Below are positions 40,575-54,500 of a stretch of DNA of 64,000 bases, one piece after another. The stretch's first letter is position 1, and every line of letters begins with the position of its first letter. The notes under the pieces are model-generated. The model made no database searches and was not told the origin of the DNA. It saw only the letters and a program-made list of their open reading frames with translations. The DNA is from Arctopsyche grandis (Eukaryota > Arthropoda > Insecta > Trichoptera > Hydropsychidae), in NCBI RefSeq assembly GCF_051622035.1, contig NC_135358.1, positions 22,820,501-22,884,500 of the forward strand. The letters are read 5' to 3'. The position numbers and the translations under genes are program-made.

Positions 40575-41500
40575 GAAAACATTCTTCATCTCTTAAAAAC
40601 CCTGTTGTTACCATACCAAACAAACCATTAAAACTTGAGATTTTTTCGTAGATGAAGCCATCGTAAAACAAAACAATTCAATAATAATATTTCGTAAAAT
40701 ATAACATATTTATAAGGTAGATAAAATCAATGCCAAAGGTTTACGAGTGAGATAGTTGTGTAAAGTTGTACATATTATAAATTATAATATTAAAACAGTG
40801 AACAGTACGTGCTGTGTAAATATTCTGACTATGAATATACGAGTGTAAAACTACATTGATAGTATTAGTACGTAATGCAAATATTATTTATCTCATTTAA
40901 AAAATCGAATTCTTGAATACGTATTCGATGTCAGTGTATACGAAGTATAATAATTTTAATTACCTAAATGCTGTGTCGTGTATTAAAAATAAAAATCATC
41001 AGCGCTGACGTCACTATCCGATGAACTGTAAATATATACATTTATAATATAATAAATATATACATAATTATATAAGTGTAAAATAAAAATAAATCAATTT
41101 ATACATTAAATAAAAATGATGATAGGTACCTTATTTGAAAGCGTATGTAATTCGATGACTTTCTGATGTAAATAGCATTCTTTCAATTATATAATAGTCC
41201 TAGGTGGAAACTATATTATGTTTTGAATTTTTTTTTTTAATACATATGTACTTCTTATTATGCTTGCCTTTTTATCAGATATTTTATCTAATATAATTAA
41301 TTTGCCTTTTTTTCAAATAGAAAAACGCCTAAAGATATTGAGTTTGAAACCAACTACAACACGCATATAATAAAATTCATTGAAAAAATAATTTAAAGAT
41401 ATTCATTTTTTAACTAAAAATCAAACATTTTTGTCACAGTAGTAGTATCATCGACGTATGAAATTCACATTAAAAGTTTAAACTTTTAATGAAATTTTAA
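40575..41500 (+). other. probable 3' UTR and downstream region of the SHOX-like gene
   Basis: AT-rich after the TAG at 40574. Possible polyadenylation signals AATAAA occur near 41050 and 41092-41100. No further ORF. 3' end of the transcript is not determined. Confidence 0.4.
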
Positions 41501-41860
41501 AATGTAATGTGAATGAAATTCTATCGGCTAAGTTTTTGCCGCAAGTGATTTCTGCGCATCCCTCTTGTAGGGATGTGGGAGATGGGGGTGGACAAGGGGG
41601 TGGTAGGCCGCAGCAATCAGCCCAAACAACCAATACTAATCTTGTTAAGGCCAATCAGTGCGCTGCGGCGGCACCAGCTCTAGGGGAGGAGTGGATTTGA
41701 TCCTCCTCCCCCCCCCACCCCTCCATTCCCATCCTTACAACTCTAAACGGCTTACAAGCTCTGATGCTGCAAATCAACCAAAAGGACGACTGCGGCAGAA
41801 CAGAACGGCCGGACGACTCGAATGCAATCAATGAAATTTGCACAAGCGGTAAATCAACCA
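41501..41860. other. GC-richer intergenic block
   Basis: Contains G-rich GGGATGTGGGAGATGGGGGT and its imperfect inverse CCACCCCTCCATTCCCATCC (about 41570-41590 with 41714-41733), so a long imperfect hairpin is possible. A 63-codon frame (41509-41700) has no recognisable homology. Confidence 0.3.
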
Positions 41861-41928
41861 ACGCTTATTCTTTGTAAATTCACTGCAAAAATCGTTACAA
41901 ATTAAATACCTTCCTATGTACGGGTCTA

Positions 41929-42300
41929 CCTCGCGGGACCGAAAGTGAAACGCCCGAAAACGCAAATATCGGAAGGCAAAGATCGAAAATCGAAAGATAA
42001 AAATATCTCCAAAAAATCGTACATACTCACTTAATTTGCGCGAGCAGGATACAACAGGAACAAGAGGAACAGGCTTTTCCTTCCGTATTCTGCGGGCGCA
42101 CATTAAACAAGGCTGTATGGCAAAAAGAGAGATAATTTCACCTCATGCCACTCATATATGTATATTATATATACATAGTACCGTTTACCATGCATCCTTT
42201 TTTTTTTATCTTTCGACTTGAGATCTTTCGATTTTTGATCTTTGCCTTCCGATATTTGCGTTTTCGGGCGTTTCACTTTCGGTCCCATGAGGGAGACCGG
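41929..42300. mobile_element. foldback element built of two inverted GGTCTCC repeats
   Basis: The left arm GACCGAAAGTGAAACGCCCG, GAAAACGCAAATATCGGAAGG, CAAAGATCGAAAATCGAAAG (about 41938-42000) is repeated, inverted, at about 42208-42290. The single-arm relatives at 8619-8817 and 9286-9471 carry the same modules, including CTCACTTAATTTGCGCGAGC. About 370 bp, noncoding. Confidence 0.75.
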
Positions 42301-42361
42301 TAACGGCCAATAGGATCGCCCCACTCATCGACCAATAGTTTATTACATGTGTATGTATGTG

Positions 42362-42515
42362 TGTTGTGCCCAACGGGTATAAATATGGGGCGCTCTCGGC
42401 CTGGAAACCATTCCGACCTGGAGCCCCGACGAGAGCTGACGAATAAACGACTTCTGCAACCCTCCTGCGTCTTTCTCCCCGATCCTGGAAGCCCCCTCTT
42501 CACGTCCACGCAACA
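42362..42515 (+). promoter_or_regulatory. LTR-like promoter/poly(A) module
   Basis: TGTTG ... CAACA ends enclose GGGTATAAATATGGGGCGC (TATA at about 42377) and, 60 bases on, AATAAACGACTTCTGC. This resembles the U3/R/U5 layout of an LTR, but the upstream U3 would be very short and no target duplication is visible. It could be a truncated LTR or another promoter. Confidence 0.35.
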
Positions 42516-44307
42516 ATACTAACAATAACTGTCATACTAATAAGAACTCGAGTGCCAAATATTTCGTATTTGCGATTTTCATCGCAAAAATTGTCTTTTG
42601 GGCGATCGCAATGTGCGTAATAATCTAATTACCGAAAATGCATACATACATACTTATACCATCAATATCCAACAGTTAATTTAGTAAAATGAACTAAATT
42701 CATCTACAATCAAAAGTTTGACCAATTTAATATTCGAAATTCCAATATGATTGTATGGTGCGCTCCGTTCCACTGACTTGAAATTTCTCGACACTCGTTT
42801 TATCGACTTTTCGTCTACTTGAACAGGAGTTTGTACCTAATACTGTATACAAAAATGTTGTTTTGTATATGTATGCAATAACGTCCCGAGAATATTTGCC
42901 ACCCTTAGATAATGTTCGAAATGCCAACCCCTTTAGAATTGTGATACAATCAAAAAAAAATTTCATAATTATATATATACATATATGTATGTACATATGT
43001 ACGTAATCATATGCCTCATCACTGAGGATCGTGACTATGATTTCTGGTCAACCAGCTAAGCTATAATTATTATACATTTTAAATTAGATTAATTAATAAA
43101 AAAAAATTTAATTTAAAAATAAATTATAATATTTAGAAATTTTAAATATATAAATAATTTATTAATCTATATATAGATTAATATAATTTATATAAATATT
43201 TATAAATGTATATAAATATATAAATAATTTAATAATATATAAATTTATAAATGTATATAAATATATAAATAATTTCTAATTTTATATTCAAATATTCTTC
43301 AAATATCAATATTTGTGTGTATATATACACAATGTTTTAATTAAATTTCTAAATATTATAATTTATTTTTAAATTAAATTTTTTTTTTATTTATTAATCT
43401 AATTTTATATTCAAATATTCTTCAAATATCAATATTTTTAATGTTAACTTTGGATGGCTTTTTCGAAGAATGCATGCAAATGGAGCTTCATTCTATGTAC
43501 TTAATAATAAAAAAATCGTATATATAATCACAATCAAAGTGTGCTGCCTTTAGGCGCGGCTTTATTTGCCTATGCCCATAGGACGTGCCTGCATGTATGT
43601 AATATCCCTAATATACGAGACATGTTGTGATTAATAGATTTTTAAGCTATTAATACACCTTCAAAATATAAAAGAAAACGTTTAAAAATCAATTCTTACT
43701 ATATTTTTTAATAGTTACCGTAAAATAAGTGTCAGTATGTAAAACATTTTTGTATACATATGTACCATTTGTACAAACTCGACGAGATACACCAAAAAGT
43801 AAAGATATTTCAAGTCGGTGACACGGAGTTGACATTGAAAATTTAATTTATTCTTGAGTTTAATTTTTCTAAGCTTGTATCATTTTAAATATGTATGATT
43901 TTTCTCAGCACTTTGTACTGTATGATTATTTTTCATTGTTAAAAAAATTGAATCTCAAATTAAATTAAATGTTAATTAAATTAAATTGAATTAAATGTAT
44001 GTATATTTTGACGTTCATATGAACTACGTTGCTGTACGATCCAAACCAAACCGTTTATTTTTTTTGAATGAGGTTACTATAAACAGTACCCCTAAAACGG
44101 TTTTCAACAAGCCATCCTTGATTATACATATACAGAGACTGATAAATAAAAAAAATACAAATTCCTTTTGATAAAATATCAAATGGCAAAAAAATTTTAT
44201 TTGAACAGAAGAAAGGATGTGAAAGGGATGATGGAATATTGAAAATTGCACAGGGTTACAAAAATATTTAAAAACAATGCAGGGGCACATTTAAGTTTTA
44301 TTCATAA

Positions 44308-44340
<33 letters not shown>

Positions 44341-46255
44341 CTTTTTTTTAATATTTCAGTTACAATATCCAGGTCTCAACCGCACACATATTTTGTCAGA
44401 ATAATTTAATGTTACTGAAACTGCTCGAACAAATAATTTCAACGTTCACCATAATCAGTAAAAATGTTTTGTATTGGAATTATTTAAAATTGAAAATATT
44501 ATATAAAGTTTTAACGCTTTCATATCTAGTTACTTTATACTACATAAACCCTCATTGTGTTGGCTGACATAGTTTTAAAAACGTGAGCACAAAATCTACA
44601 TTGCCACTGTGGAATAGTGAGTGTTGTATTTATTTTCTTTTAATTGTACATATTTTGTAGACATACATATTATACAATCGTTTCAACTCATAACATACAA
44701 ATGCTTTCATTTTATGATACAATGGTATTCAATTTATTATGATATATGTAGGTATATTACATATCATGTATAATATATACCCCAAACACACACTTCATTA
44801 CAATAAAAGGCTGACAAAAAGCTCTGAACGTCTAAATTAGGAATAATTGGAATAGGGCTAACTTAGAAAGCTCTCATGATCATACCATTTCCAACTTTGA
44901 CATACCGTATACAATAAAAAAAAAATAATGAAAAGTAAAATTACTGAATGTGACAGCCAACTTTTTTTTAAAGAGTAAAACGACATTCTACTGATTAAGA
45001 TGAATATCATCTCACAATAAGTCTAGGCATATTCATACGAGTGACATTTCACAAATAACCAGATTTTTCATCTATTAAAAAAAGAAAAGCATTTTTATTT
45101 ATAAAACGTCATTCCTAGGCAACAGAATTTAAGTATGCGACTAATACATAATAGTAAAATCAAAAATATGATCAACTCAATTATTGAAAAAATACAAAAA
45201 TTTGTAGGTCAACAACCGAATATTACAATGAAAAAATAAGCTGAAACATCAGCAGTCAAATAAATATTATTACTTGAATTCAGTCAATAACACTGAATAA
45301 AAGAAAAACAACCATTCAAAATAACATTACGTGTCCTTCAAAAGTAAGTTGAACGAAATTACTAGATATCGGTAATTTGTTTTTTCTCCTTGTGTAAAAT
45401 ATGTAGGTACTTTTCTCTAATATGAATTAAACAAAAGCACAACACATGATATATAATAATAATAGCAAGACCATATATACGTATATATAAATATATATAC
45501 TAACATTGACATGACTACAATTATACTATAATTAGAAAGGAATTTGGTGCAAGAGCTATCGATTGATGGGTTCATCATATTTCTATGATATTATGATTGT
45601 GTTGATCTTCAGTTGGAGTACATGTGAAAAAATGTAGAACACAACTCACTGCACCAATATAAGGAATGGAACGGAGTATAAGGGAATCGAGACTTCTGCA
45701 CAGGGCGCTGACTCGCAGCAATTTTCACACACAAACACACGCAAGCTTCGCTTTCATACTCAAATATATTTATAATAAATAACATACAAAACATATCTTT
45801 TTTTACGCATGTATGAATTCAACAATATATAATAGAAGTAAATACAGACACACTCGTATATAAGATAATTTTAAAATATATATATATATATATATATATA
45901 ATGTATATTTCAGACTTTACTCCGTAGATTTCTTTACCGCGACGACGAACTATTATATTACCATTACAATATTTCAATAATTAAAATCTATTATCACGAT
46001 TGCAATTTTTTTAGAAAAATTACTATATAAAAGTATCTTAGAAAAATTGATTCAATAAAATCTATTAACACTTAAACATAAAAAATAAAAAGATTAGTTT
46101 CACTACATTTTTTTTAATTAAAAAGGGATTTCGCTTAAAAAAATATACATTTCGTTTAAAGGAGACTATTTAGAAAAAAAAAATACAAAAAACGAAAGAT
46201 TTAATCACATATAAATAATGCTTTACATAATCATTTCTACTTATATAATGAGGAT
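42516..46255. other. AT-rich intergenic region with an AT foldback
   Basis: No gene. The notable structure is a long inverted repeat of about 58 bp, 43083-43141 with 43345-43403 (arms TTTAATTTAAAAATAAATTA, then TAATATTTAGAAATTT), plus a direct repeat TTTTATATTCAAATATTCTT at about 43276 and 43402. TA tracts at 44307-44340 and 45875-45900. Confidence 0.6.
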
Positions 46256-46296
46256 TGTATTTGAGAAGTCCCGAGGGGTGACGGGAGCCGCGGGGC

Positions 46297-46359
46297 TCAC
46301 GACCGTCTCGCGTAATCTTCCAATATATCACAGGCGAGCGGCAGGGCGGCCTGCCCCAC
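46297..46359 (-). CDS. possible orphan terminal exon (20 codons)
   Basis: A GC-rich islet (46256-46380) stands out in AT-rich DNA. On the - strand GTGATAATTCAG ends at 46360 as a possible acceptor; the frame VGQAALPLACDILEDYARRS then stops with TGA at 46299-46297. The sequence reads like protein and ends cleanly, but no partner exon or homologue was recognised. It lies 2.2 kb past the transportin stop codon on the same strand, so an alternative last exon is possible. Confidence 0.2.
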   Translation of the reverse strand: MGQAALPLACDILEDYARRS

Positions 46360-46439
46360 CTGAATTATCACGCGTACCTTTCACACACTTGCATGCATCA
46401 CACAAAGCAATGCCGACGTTTAAACGAGCATGAATAAAC

Positions 46440-48587
46440 GCCAGAATTCAAAATATATTTAGTTTATTGGCACTAGTTTACATAGCACATACAAGGAAGG
46501 GCAAGGAACTAGGAAACAGGTTAGGACAGGAATCAGAAGTCTCTGTCAGATAGGACAGATAGGATTTGGGAATTCAGGAATCTTACATTAAAATACGGGA
46601 GAATTAAAATTACGCCAACGACTGCGGCATAGCTGCATTAAAATGCATTTACAGATTTACCAATTTTTACCTACACTGCAAAGCACTTTTAAAAAAACGG
46701 TGAGAGACTGCATCGTCAAATCAACATGAATCCCGACAAATGCACACAATTAAGCTAATTCAGTATGCGTTCCCAAATATAAATTATACAGTGAAACGCA
46801 TATGCAAATTAAATATGCCATTTGTTCAGCATTTTTAAAGCAAACACATGCAAGCTAAGTATATTGGGTTGAGAAGTAGTCATATAAAATACCACATATG
46901 ACTTGGTATTAAAAGCAATAATATCCAATTCACCAAAACACTATTTTACAATTAGTGAGTGTGGCTCCCATTATTTTATGTACATAAACAAACATGAGTG
47001 CTTTGCAATTCCCTATACTAACTGTTAAGATTTAAGATTATATGCATCAAAAACAAATTTATGTAAGTAACTAAGCACATTGATAAGGATAAGCCATGAT
47101 ATGGAGAAGCCATAAGTCAGTGGCAATCAGCATCTGATTAAAGTGGTATACAAAATAATTTCATTTAAAACCAATAATGAATTGATATCGCACTATTCAA
47201 TTTAAAAATTTTACCATTGCAGAAATGCAAAAATTAGTTATTGATAGTGTAAGTTTTATGTAATCGATAATGTATAGCAGTCAATTAAATTTATACAGAG
47301 AAAGAGCTTTACTTTTGTGGAATAACAGCATGGATTTGTTTCAAGCCGCCAAAAAAATTAAGTGTGGGGATTTTAAAGGTTTTTAGTCAATTATTAAACC
47401 ACAATTTGTGGCTTTAATAGAAAAAATTATGTTTATAATTTCGATGATACAAATATTATACCTATGCGTAAATATGAAAATTAAAGAAAAAAGCAATCTA
47501 TAAATAGAAGAGGTGTGAATTCAATGGTGAAAACACTCGATTATAATATTACAACAATCATTTACATACATTATAATGCACTAAAATGTCTTTTAAAAAC
47601 ACCTACTATATGCAACAGTCTTTTCAAAATTTCATTCTAATGAAAACCCATACTTTGAACAATACGTAAAAAATATATAAGTAAACCAAAATCATTACAA
47701 ATGTATTCGCTGAATAAAATTCATTTTATCTTGATATAAAATCTTGACTTATTTGACGAAGAGCAAAATCTATTTTGTGCTTTACTAATACAATTTTTCA
47801 TTACTTTGTTATGAAAATTTGTCTAATCTACTGTTGAAGTAATTGATGAAAAGAATTCTATAAATATTGATTTCTGGATAATAAATATTATTCTTTAAAC
47901 ATTTTCATAATTTTCCAGTTTAAAAATGAAAAAATTGTTTTGATAACATTAATATTTTTCAAAGCGCCCAAATGAAGATGAAGAATTCAATTTTTCAAAT
48001 ACATATATGTACATAGTTCTGTGACACAAGCATATATTTTAAGGTAGGCAATTCAAAATGTGTTACTTGATTGTTCAAACTGATGTTAAAATGCTAAAAC
48101 AAGTACAGATATTATTTATCAAATATGTATTTACAGTTTCTTTTTGTGCAAAAGAAAGTTTTAACAAAAATTGTCGATTCATTTTAAAAATATGATTTTT
48201 TAAAAAGTTAATTGTATTTTAATTTCAATGGTAAAATATAAAAATATGGATAAGTAAAAATAATTGACACCCAATTATTTTTATAGCTAAAATTTAATTT
48301 CATAGGTGAATATTGTAAGACACAATTTACCATTCAACAAATCTTAAATTTGGAGTAATAGGGCTATTTATTACTCGTGAGAGTAAAAACAATAAACACA
48401 TGATATTTAAAAGTTGATATTTTCTATTGAATCCATTAACAGAATGTATTATATTTGAATTGCATAATTACTTCTCACACGCTGCTATAATGTATGTTTA
48501 GAATCTGGAATATAATACAAATTCAATTAATGAATAATAAATGCTGAAACATCATACAATTGAATAGCGAATGTACCTCTACTCTCT
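46440..48587 (-). other. downstream region, probable transportin 3' UTR at right
   Basis: AT-rich with no ORF. Several AATAAA signals on the - strand (TTTATT on +), the nearest ones around 48365. The true 3' end cannot be fixed. Confidence 0.35.
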
Positions 48588-51500
48588 TTAAATGTTGTAC
48601 ATATCACGAAGTCGAGCACTCAGCTGCGGTGGGAACTGATCGCTGAATCTCTTCCAATTTTCCTCGCCTACTTGCGCTTTGAATCCATGTAGAATCTAAA
48701 AATATACGATTTTTTTTCAATGTCACCATATTTTTGAATAGTTAAATTTTTAGGAAAAAATCTTACTTTGACGAACATATCCTTGAGATCCTCTTTGAGG
48801 TGGACCCATGATGCTACAGCATCACAAAAGTACACAAAATCGCCTACTACGCCACCAGGATTTACAGTTATCATTTGACACATACCGCGGAATGCAGAGT
48901 CCTTCTCTTCATTATCTCGAATATTTCTGAGCGACATACACCTATAATAAAATCCCCAAATATTGATAAATAAAAATAACAAAACTTAAATTACATATTT
49001 ACACATCAATAAGAATACATATTAATTTTATAATATCACATCAATATTGCTAACCGTTTTCTTTTTAAGAATAGTAAACTGTATTTTTACCTGTTTATTA
49101 TCACAGCAAAATTAATAAAAAAAGAATTTTTATCGAAATTTTAGATTTGATTATTATCACAATATAAAAAAAAAACTAAGATGAAGAATCCCTAACAACC
49201 TAATTAAAGCTATTGTAGAAGATAATTTCCCACAATACTAAAAAATTGACAAGTGTTGATGCACTGATTAAATGTTTGATTTATCATGTTCATGAGGATC
49301 GGTGTCGGACAACATGGATAATGTAATAATTTTGGGAAGTGCTACATGGAAGTTATGAACATATACATAAATATAACTAAAATAATTTTTACACAAAGCT
49401 TAAACAATAAATATAATTACTGCTGAAAAGTTAATAATAAAAACATTCAATTTTAACATAATAATTTAATATAAAAAAGATAGGGTCTTTTAAATTATGA
49501 TAGTTGTTATTAATGATATTTTGTAAAAAGAAAAGGATAAAATAATCAATCAATTAAAATATGGGTTAGTTGTAAAAATATAATTTTTTTTTTCGGTGCA
49601 TATTAATTCTTATAAATTGATAAAAAGCCAATATAGAATAAAATCACATAAAGAAATCATCCAAGGTCTGATTGCCGAGTGGTTTATGCCAAAAATTTAG
49701 TTCAGTTAAATAGGATAGACAGATGAAATGTATAGTAAAACCGTACACACACAATCAGCCCTCGGTGTTAGTGAATAAACAACGAATAAAATTAGCATTG
49801 AAAAAAGAATAATTAAATATAATAAAAGTATAAGGACTACAGACCACTGGCGAACAAATTGTTGCAAGACAGGCGCCACGTCGTGGGGGCACACATAACC
49901 TAGCCGACCGATAGTTATCGCTACAAACCACGCCACAAACCAGCCAACAAACCGAGAACAAAAAACAAATAAACAACCAAGTAAATCATACTAATGTAAA
50001 AATGTATGTAATGAACAACAAAAATCAATGAATACTGCAAAAGGATGGTGCATGTCGATACTTCAAAATATTCCCAAAAATTATAAATATATGTATATAT
50101 ATTACAATTTCAAATTTTATCGTAAACAAATATAATTTAAGGATTAAAAAGTAAAAGTCAAAAAAGTATAACACAAAATGAACACAGCTTTCACACACCG
50201 TATGACGGCATTAAAATATAATCACACACGTTTTAGAAACCATTCCTAATTTGATGACGAAGAATTCTACTTTTTTATTCATATTATATTCAGTAATGAT
50301 TCAATATTCATTTATCACAATTGTCAATTAGTTATCATGCTGCAGTAGAATACTAACACACACATATTCAAATTAAAGAAAATAAAAATAATTTTACAAG
50401 TGAGAATAAAGCAAATTCTTGTCATTTTTAATATACTCGGAATAAAGCCAAACACACATATTTACAAGTTAATAGCCAAAACATAACTATAAGGACGAGA
50501 TACTAATATTTTTATTAAGACAAATTATAATCTACTATTGACCACATTACAAACTTATAAAAATAATTTTACAAATATATGTATAATAAGTGTGTGGTTA
50601 TAAAAAATACATACATACATATAATATAATAGATAAATTATTGTGTAAATGAATAGTGTTTATGAACATTTTATTTGAGAAATAATATGGAAATTAAATT
50701 AAATTAGCAATTGATATGTGAATAATATGCCATCTGACACAATAACAGGATAGTTGGGTTAATTTTGTGCACCTGGACAGGAATGTGTAACTTAGGGAAT
50801 TTGTTTTTCCTCATGTTATATTAAAGTTTAATCCCAATAAATTCTATTGTATAATTTAAAAAAATAGACCTCACTCATTTCAATGTACCAATATTTTTCT
50901 TGCAACATATCTCAAAAATCCATTGAAATAAAAACACTTCAACACATCGATAAAATAGATTTTAAAATACAATTTTTATATAACTACATATTTCAATCAA
51001 AAAGGATTCATGTTTTAAAAAGTAAATATTTATGAATGTCGAAAGACGTTCTGAAAATAAAGTCTTCTTTCTGCATTATCCTCGCACAATAAAAACGAAT
51101 AATTTTAAATATAAATTTAAGACATTTGGTAAAAAGTATTGACTTCTTTCTATACCACACAACAAACACAATTGCAGATTATAAATACACAAAAATAACT
51201 GCTTAACAATAATATAAAAAGTTGTCTCATACACCACTGTTAACCTGTATAAGATCCGTCATTATTAAAAGATTTTGAAATTTAAAAAAAAATACATATA
51301 TGGATGAAATCATATATGTACATATGTATGTATGTATACACAATTCATACAACATACAAACTAATATGTTAAGAGCACAGTGATATAATTTCGATTTTTT
51401 ACAATCGGAGTTTTATGTAATAAATACCTTACCTGTATTTTCCAGAAGCGTTTTGGGTGTATTAGGTCGATTTATAGTTTCTATAAGTTGCGTCAGAACT

Positions 51501-54500
51501 AATGATATATAGATTCCCATATCTCCACCTGAAAACATTTATTACAAATTTTCACAATTTACAGATATGAAATGTACACTCAATTTCAATAAATATTATT
51601 ATATCTATGTACAAATTCTTAATTACCCAGTTTAATGCTAATCTCTCCAATGGCCCAAGTAGCATTATTACAGACTGATATAAATTCTGGATTTAAATTT
51701 TGACCTAAGATTGGTAGAAAATCTGCTATATTGGGAAGCACATGTTGAAAACACGCTTTTGTCAAATCTCCTAGTAATGCGAAAGATGATTGTCGAACCT
51801 GAAATAGAAACAAAAATAATGCAAATACAATTGAAAATTACCACACCATAATGATAATACAAATCATTTAAAAATATACCTCTGGCATGGGATCTTGCAT
51901 ACATTGATATAATAACTGCATTAAATTTGAATTTAAAACAAGATGATCTATGTGACCATCTAACCCTTCAGCTAATCCACTCAGTAAATCTAATGCAACT
52001 ATCATGAAATCTTTATCCGGAGCTTCGAATTGCTCTGGACTCTGGCTATTAGCCTACAAGAAAACGTTTTTTTTTAAATTGTGTTAGATTTTAACATAAT
52101 TTGAAAATAATTTACAAGTAATAAATGTCATAATTACATTACTTACAATGTGTTGATTGAGCGTTTGCTCTATTAAAGAAACACATCGTCTAAATACAGG
52201 TTCACAATAAGGGAGAAAACCAGCTTGCAATGCCGTCGCAACACTTGATAAACACTAAAAAAAAATATATTCTTCATTAATATAAATAATCGATAAGCAT
52301 TCTATTAGATTAAGTTGATTAATAACCTCGAGCAGAGGAAACAAATCTTTGTCTTCGTCTTTTAAGAAATTCCATTTGTTTATTAAAGGTGGCATTAAAA
52401 GTGCTATATATTCGGGTTTATTTAAATGATGACCAACAGAGTCCGCCAGTGTGCCGATTGCATCGTACAATATCAACAAATTTTTGTGTTGATATTTTGA
52501 AAATGCAAAAACTAATGTTTCAAGAATGTAGCCTAAGTATGGCACCAGTTCAGTGCAAGCTTCTTCCTCAAGTGTTGCAAAAGCTGAACATGCAGCTTCC
52601 TGGACTCGTTTATTTCCATCTAAGATACGTTTTAGTAACTAAAATAAATATAAACAGTTAAGCCAACAGCAAAAACGCAAATTTCAATATCATCTAGGAA
52701 AACAACCGTTACCTCAGTCATTAATGGTTTTAAATAAGCGTCATGTGGCTGACTGACAACCCAATGAGAATATCGTGAAAGTGTCCAACAAGTGATTGCA
52801 CGTACTAGTGCTTTAGAATCAGATAGCCTTTCAACTAAATATGGAACTAATTCTGGTAATTGTGGCAACATCCCTCCCATACAACCTTCAGCCACCGCAC
52901 CCAAAGCAAGAATTGCACTTTCCTGAAATATTTAAACAGAATTAATCACTTATTTTCTCTATTTCAGAATGAAAAATATCAAAACATGATATATTTAAAA
53001 AATTTACCTTAATAACCCAATCTGTATGAAATAGCGTGTCATTTAATATAGGAAACAAAACCGGTAATAAGTCACTACCAAAAACGCTGGCTAATACGTC
53101 TAATGCAGCAGCTGAACATTTTCTTAAATTCCAATCTGACAATGCCCCGTCATCTTCAGCAGTACCTTCAGATTCAGAATCTGAATCACCGCCTTCAGCA
53201 TCAGCACCTATTGCAAAAAATATATATTTAAATTACAAGTCTGGTAAATTACATCAAAACATCATTAAAAACATCTCCATTTACATACCCGTATGCCTCA
53301 CAGTATGGGTTCGAGATCTATGAAATCGTGGTCGAATATCCTGATCCCTATCAGGCACATTACCATCCTCATCTTCGACATCACCCTTTAAAAGTATTAT
53401 ATCAATGTCTGAGTAGCGCATTCCATGAACCAAGACCGGAAGAAGTCTTGGTAAATGAGGTTGTAATACTTCGCGGCACACTGCCTGTTCAGCTAAAGCT
53501 AACCACCATTCGCATGCTTCCAGTGCTACTCCATCATCTGCATCTTGTGTGCGAACCAACATATACTGAAAAAAGACATATTACATATTAAATTTAGTAG
53601 ATATCAAATAACAACAGTGAAAGTAATATTAAATTACCTCGATTATATTGGGCATGTGAGGCATGAGTCTATCTAGACGTACTTCAAGTAACATAACAAG
53701 AGCACGGCAGACATTCTTACGAACGTAACCATCTTCATCTGTTGACAATCTAAATAAGTTCTGAAAAATGCCAAGTACATTTTTAATAACTCGGAAAAAC
53801 ATAAAAATTTATTTAATAATGAAAACTAAATATATGATTGATACCTCGATAAATGGATCAACATGTTGCATTAGCGCCTGTGTCCTACTCACAATGAAAG
53901 GATTTACACAAGCAATAGCCTGAGATCGAATTTTAGAGCTTGAATGTTGGAAAAATTGAATAAACTTTGGAATCAATATATTTAAAGGCCTGTTTAACGC
54001 ATCGCTATCTAACAATTCAGTTGAATCTTCACATATCTTTTGCAAGGCACTAAAAGCTCCCTATAAAAGAAAATACATATATCATATTCAATATACATAC
54101 ACATATCAATGATTAATATCAAATGAATAGAAAATCTATTGAAAAATTACCTCACAAACATTATAATCCTGAGAATCAAGCATTAAGCACAAAGATGGCA
54201 ATAGTTCTGGCCATGCCGTAAGCTCTCCCTTCGATGCTATGGTTGTTATCAAGATTCCGACGGTTGCCCGAATCAAGGGTGATGGATCTCCGACGGCCGA
54301 AAGGCATTCTCGCTTTATGAATTCAGCGACCTCGGTTGGAAATCTATTGTAGTGTGCAGTTACATTGTTCTTCAAAATCAACCCAGACAAAGAACGGGTT
54401 GGTTCATCTTCAGATAGTAATTTCGTCAAAACGAAAATTAAATAATTATTGAAGTCCGGAAATTTATTCAACTCTTCAAGTTTCTGTTAATGGAGATGTT

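Noticed and set aside
46862..46890. ATTGGGTTGAGAAGTAGT, reminiscent of a mariner end
   Set aside because: No second inverted end or transposase was found within a plausible distance; too short to support.
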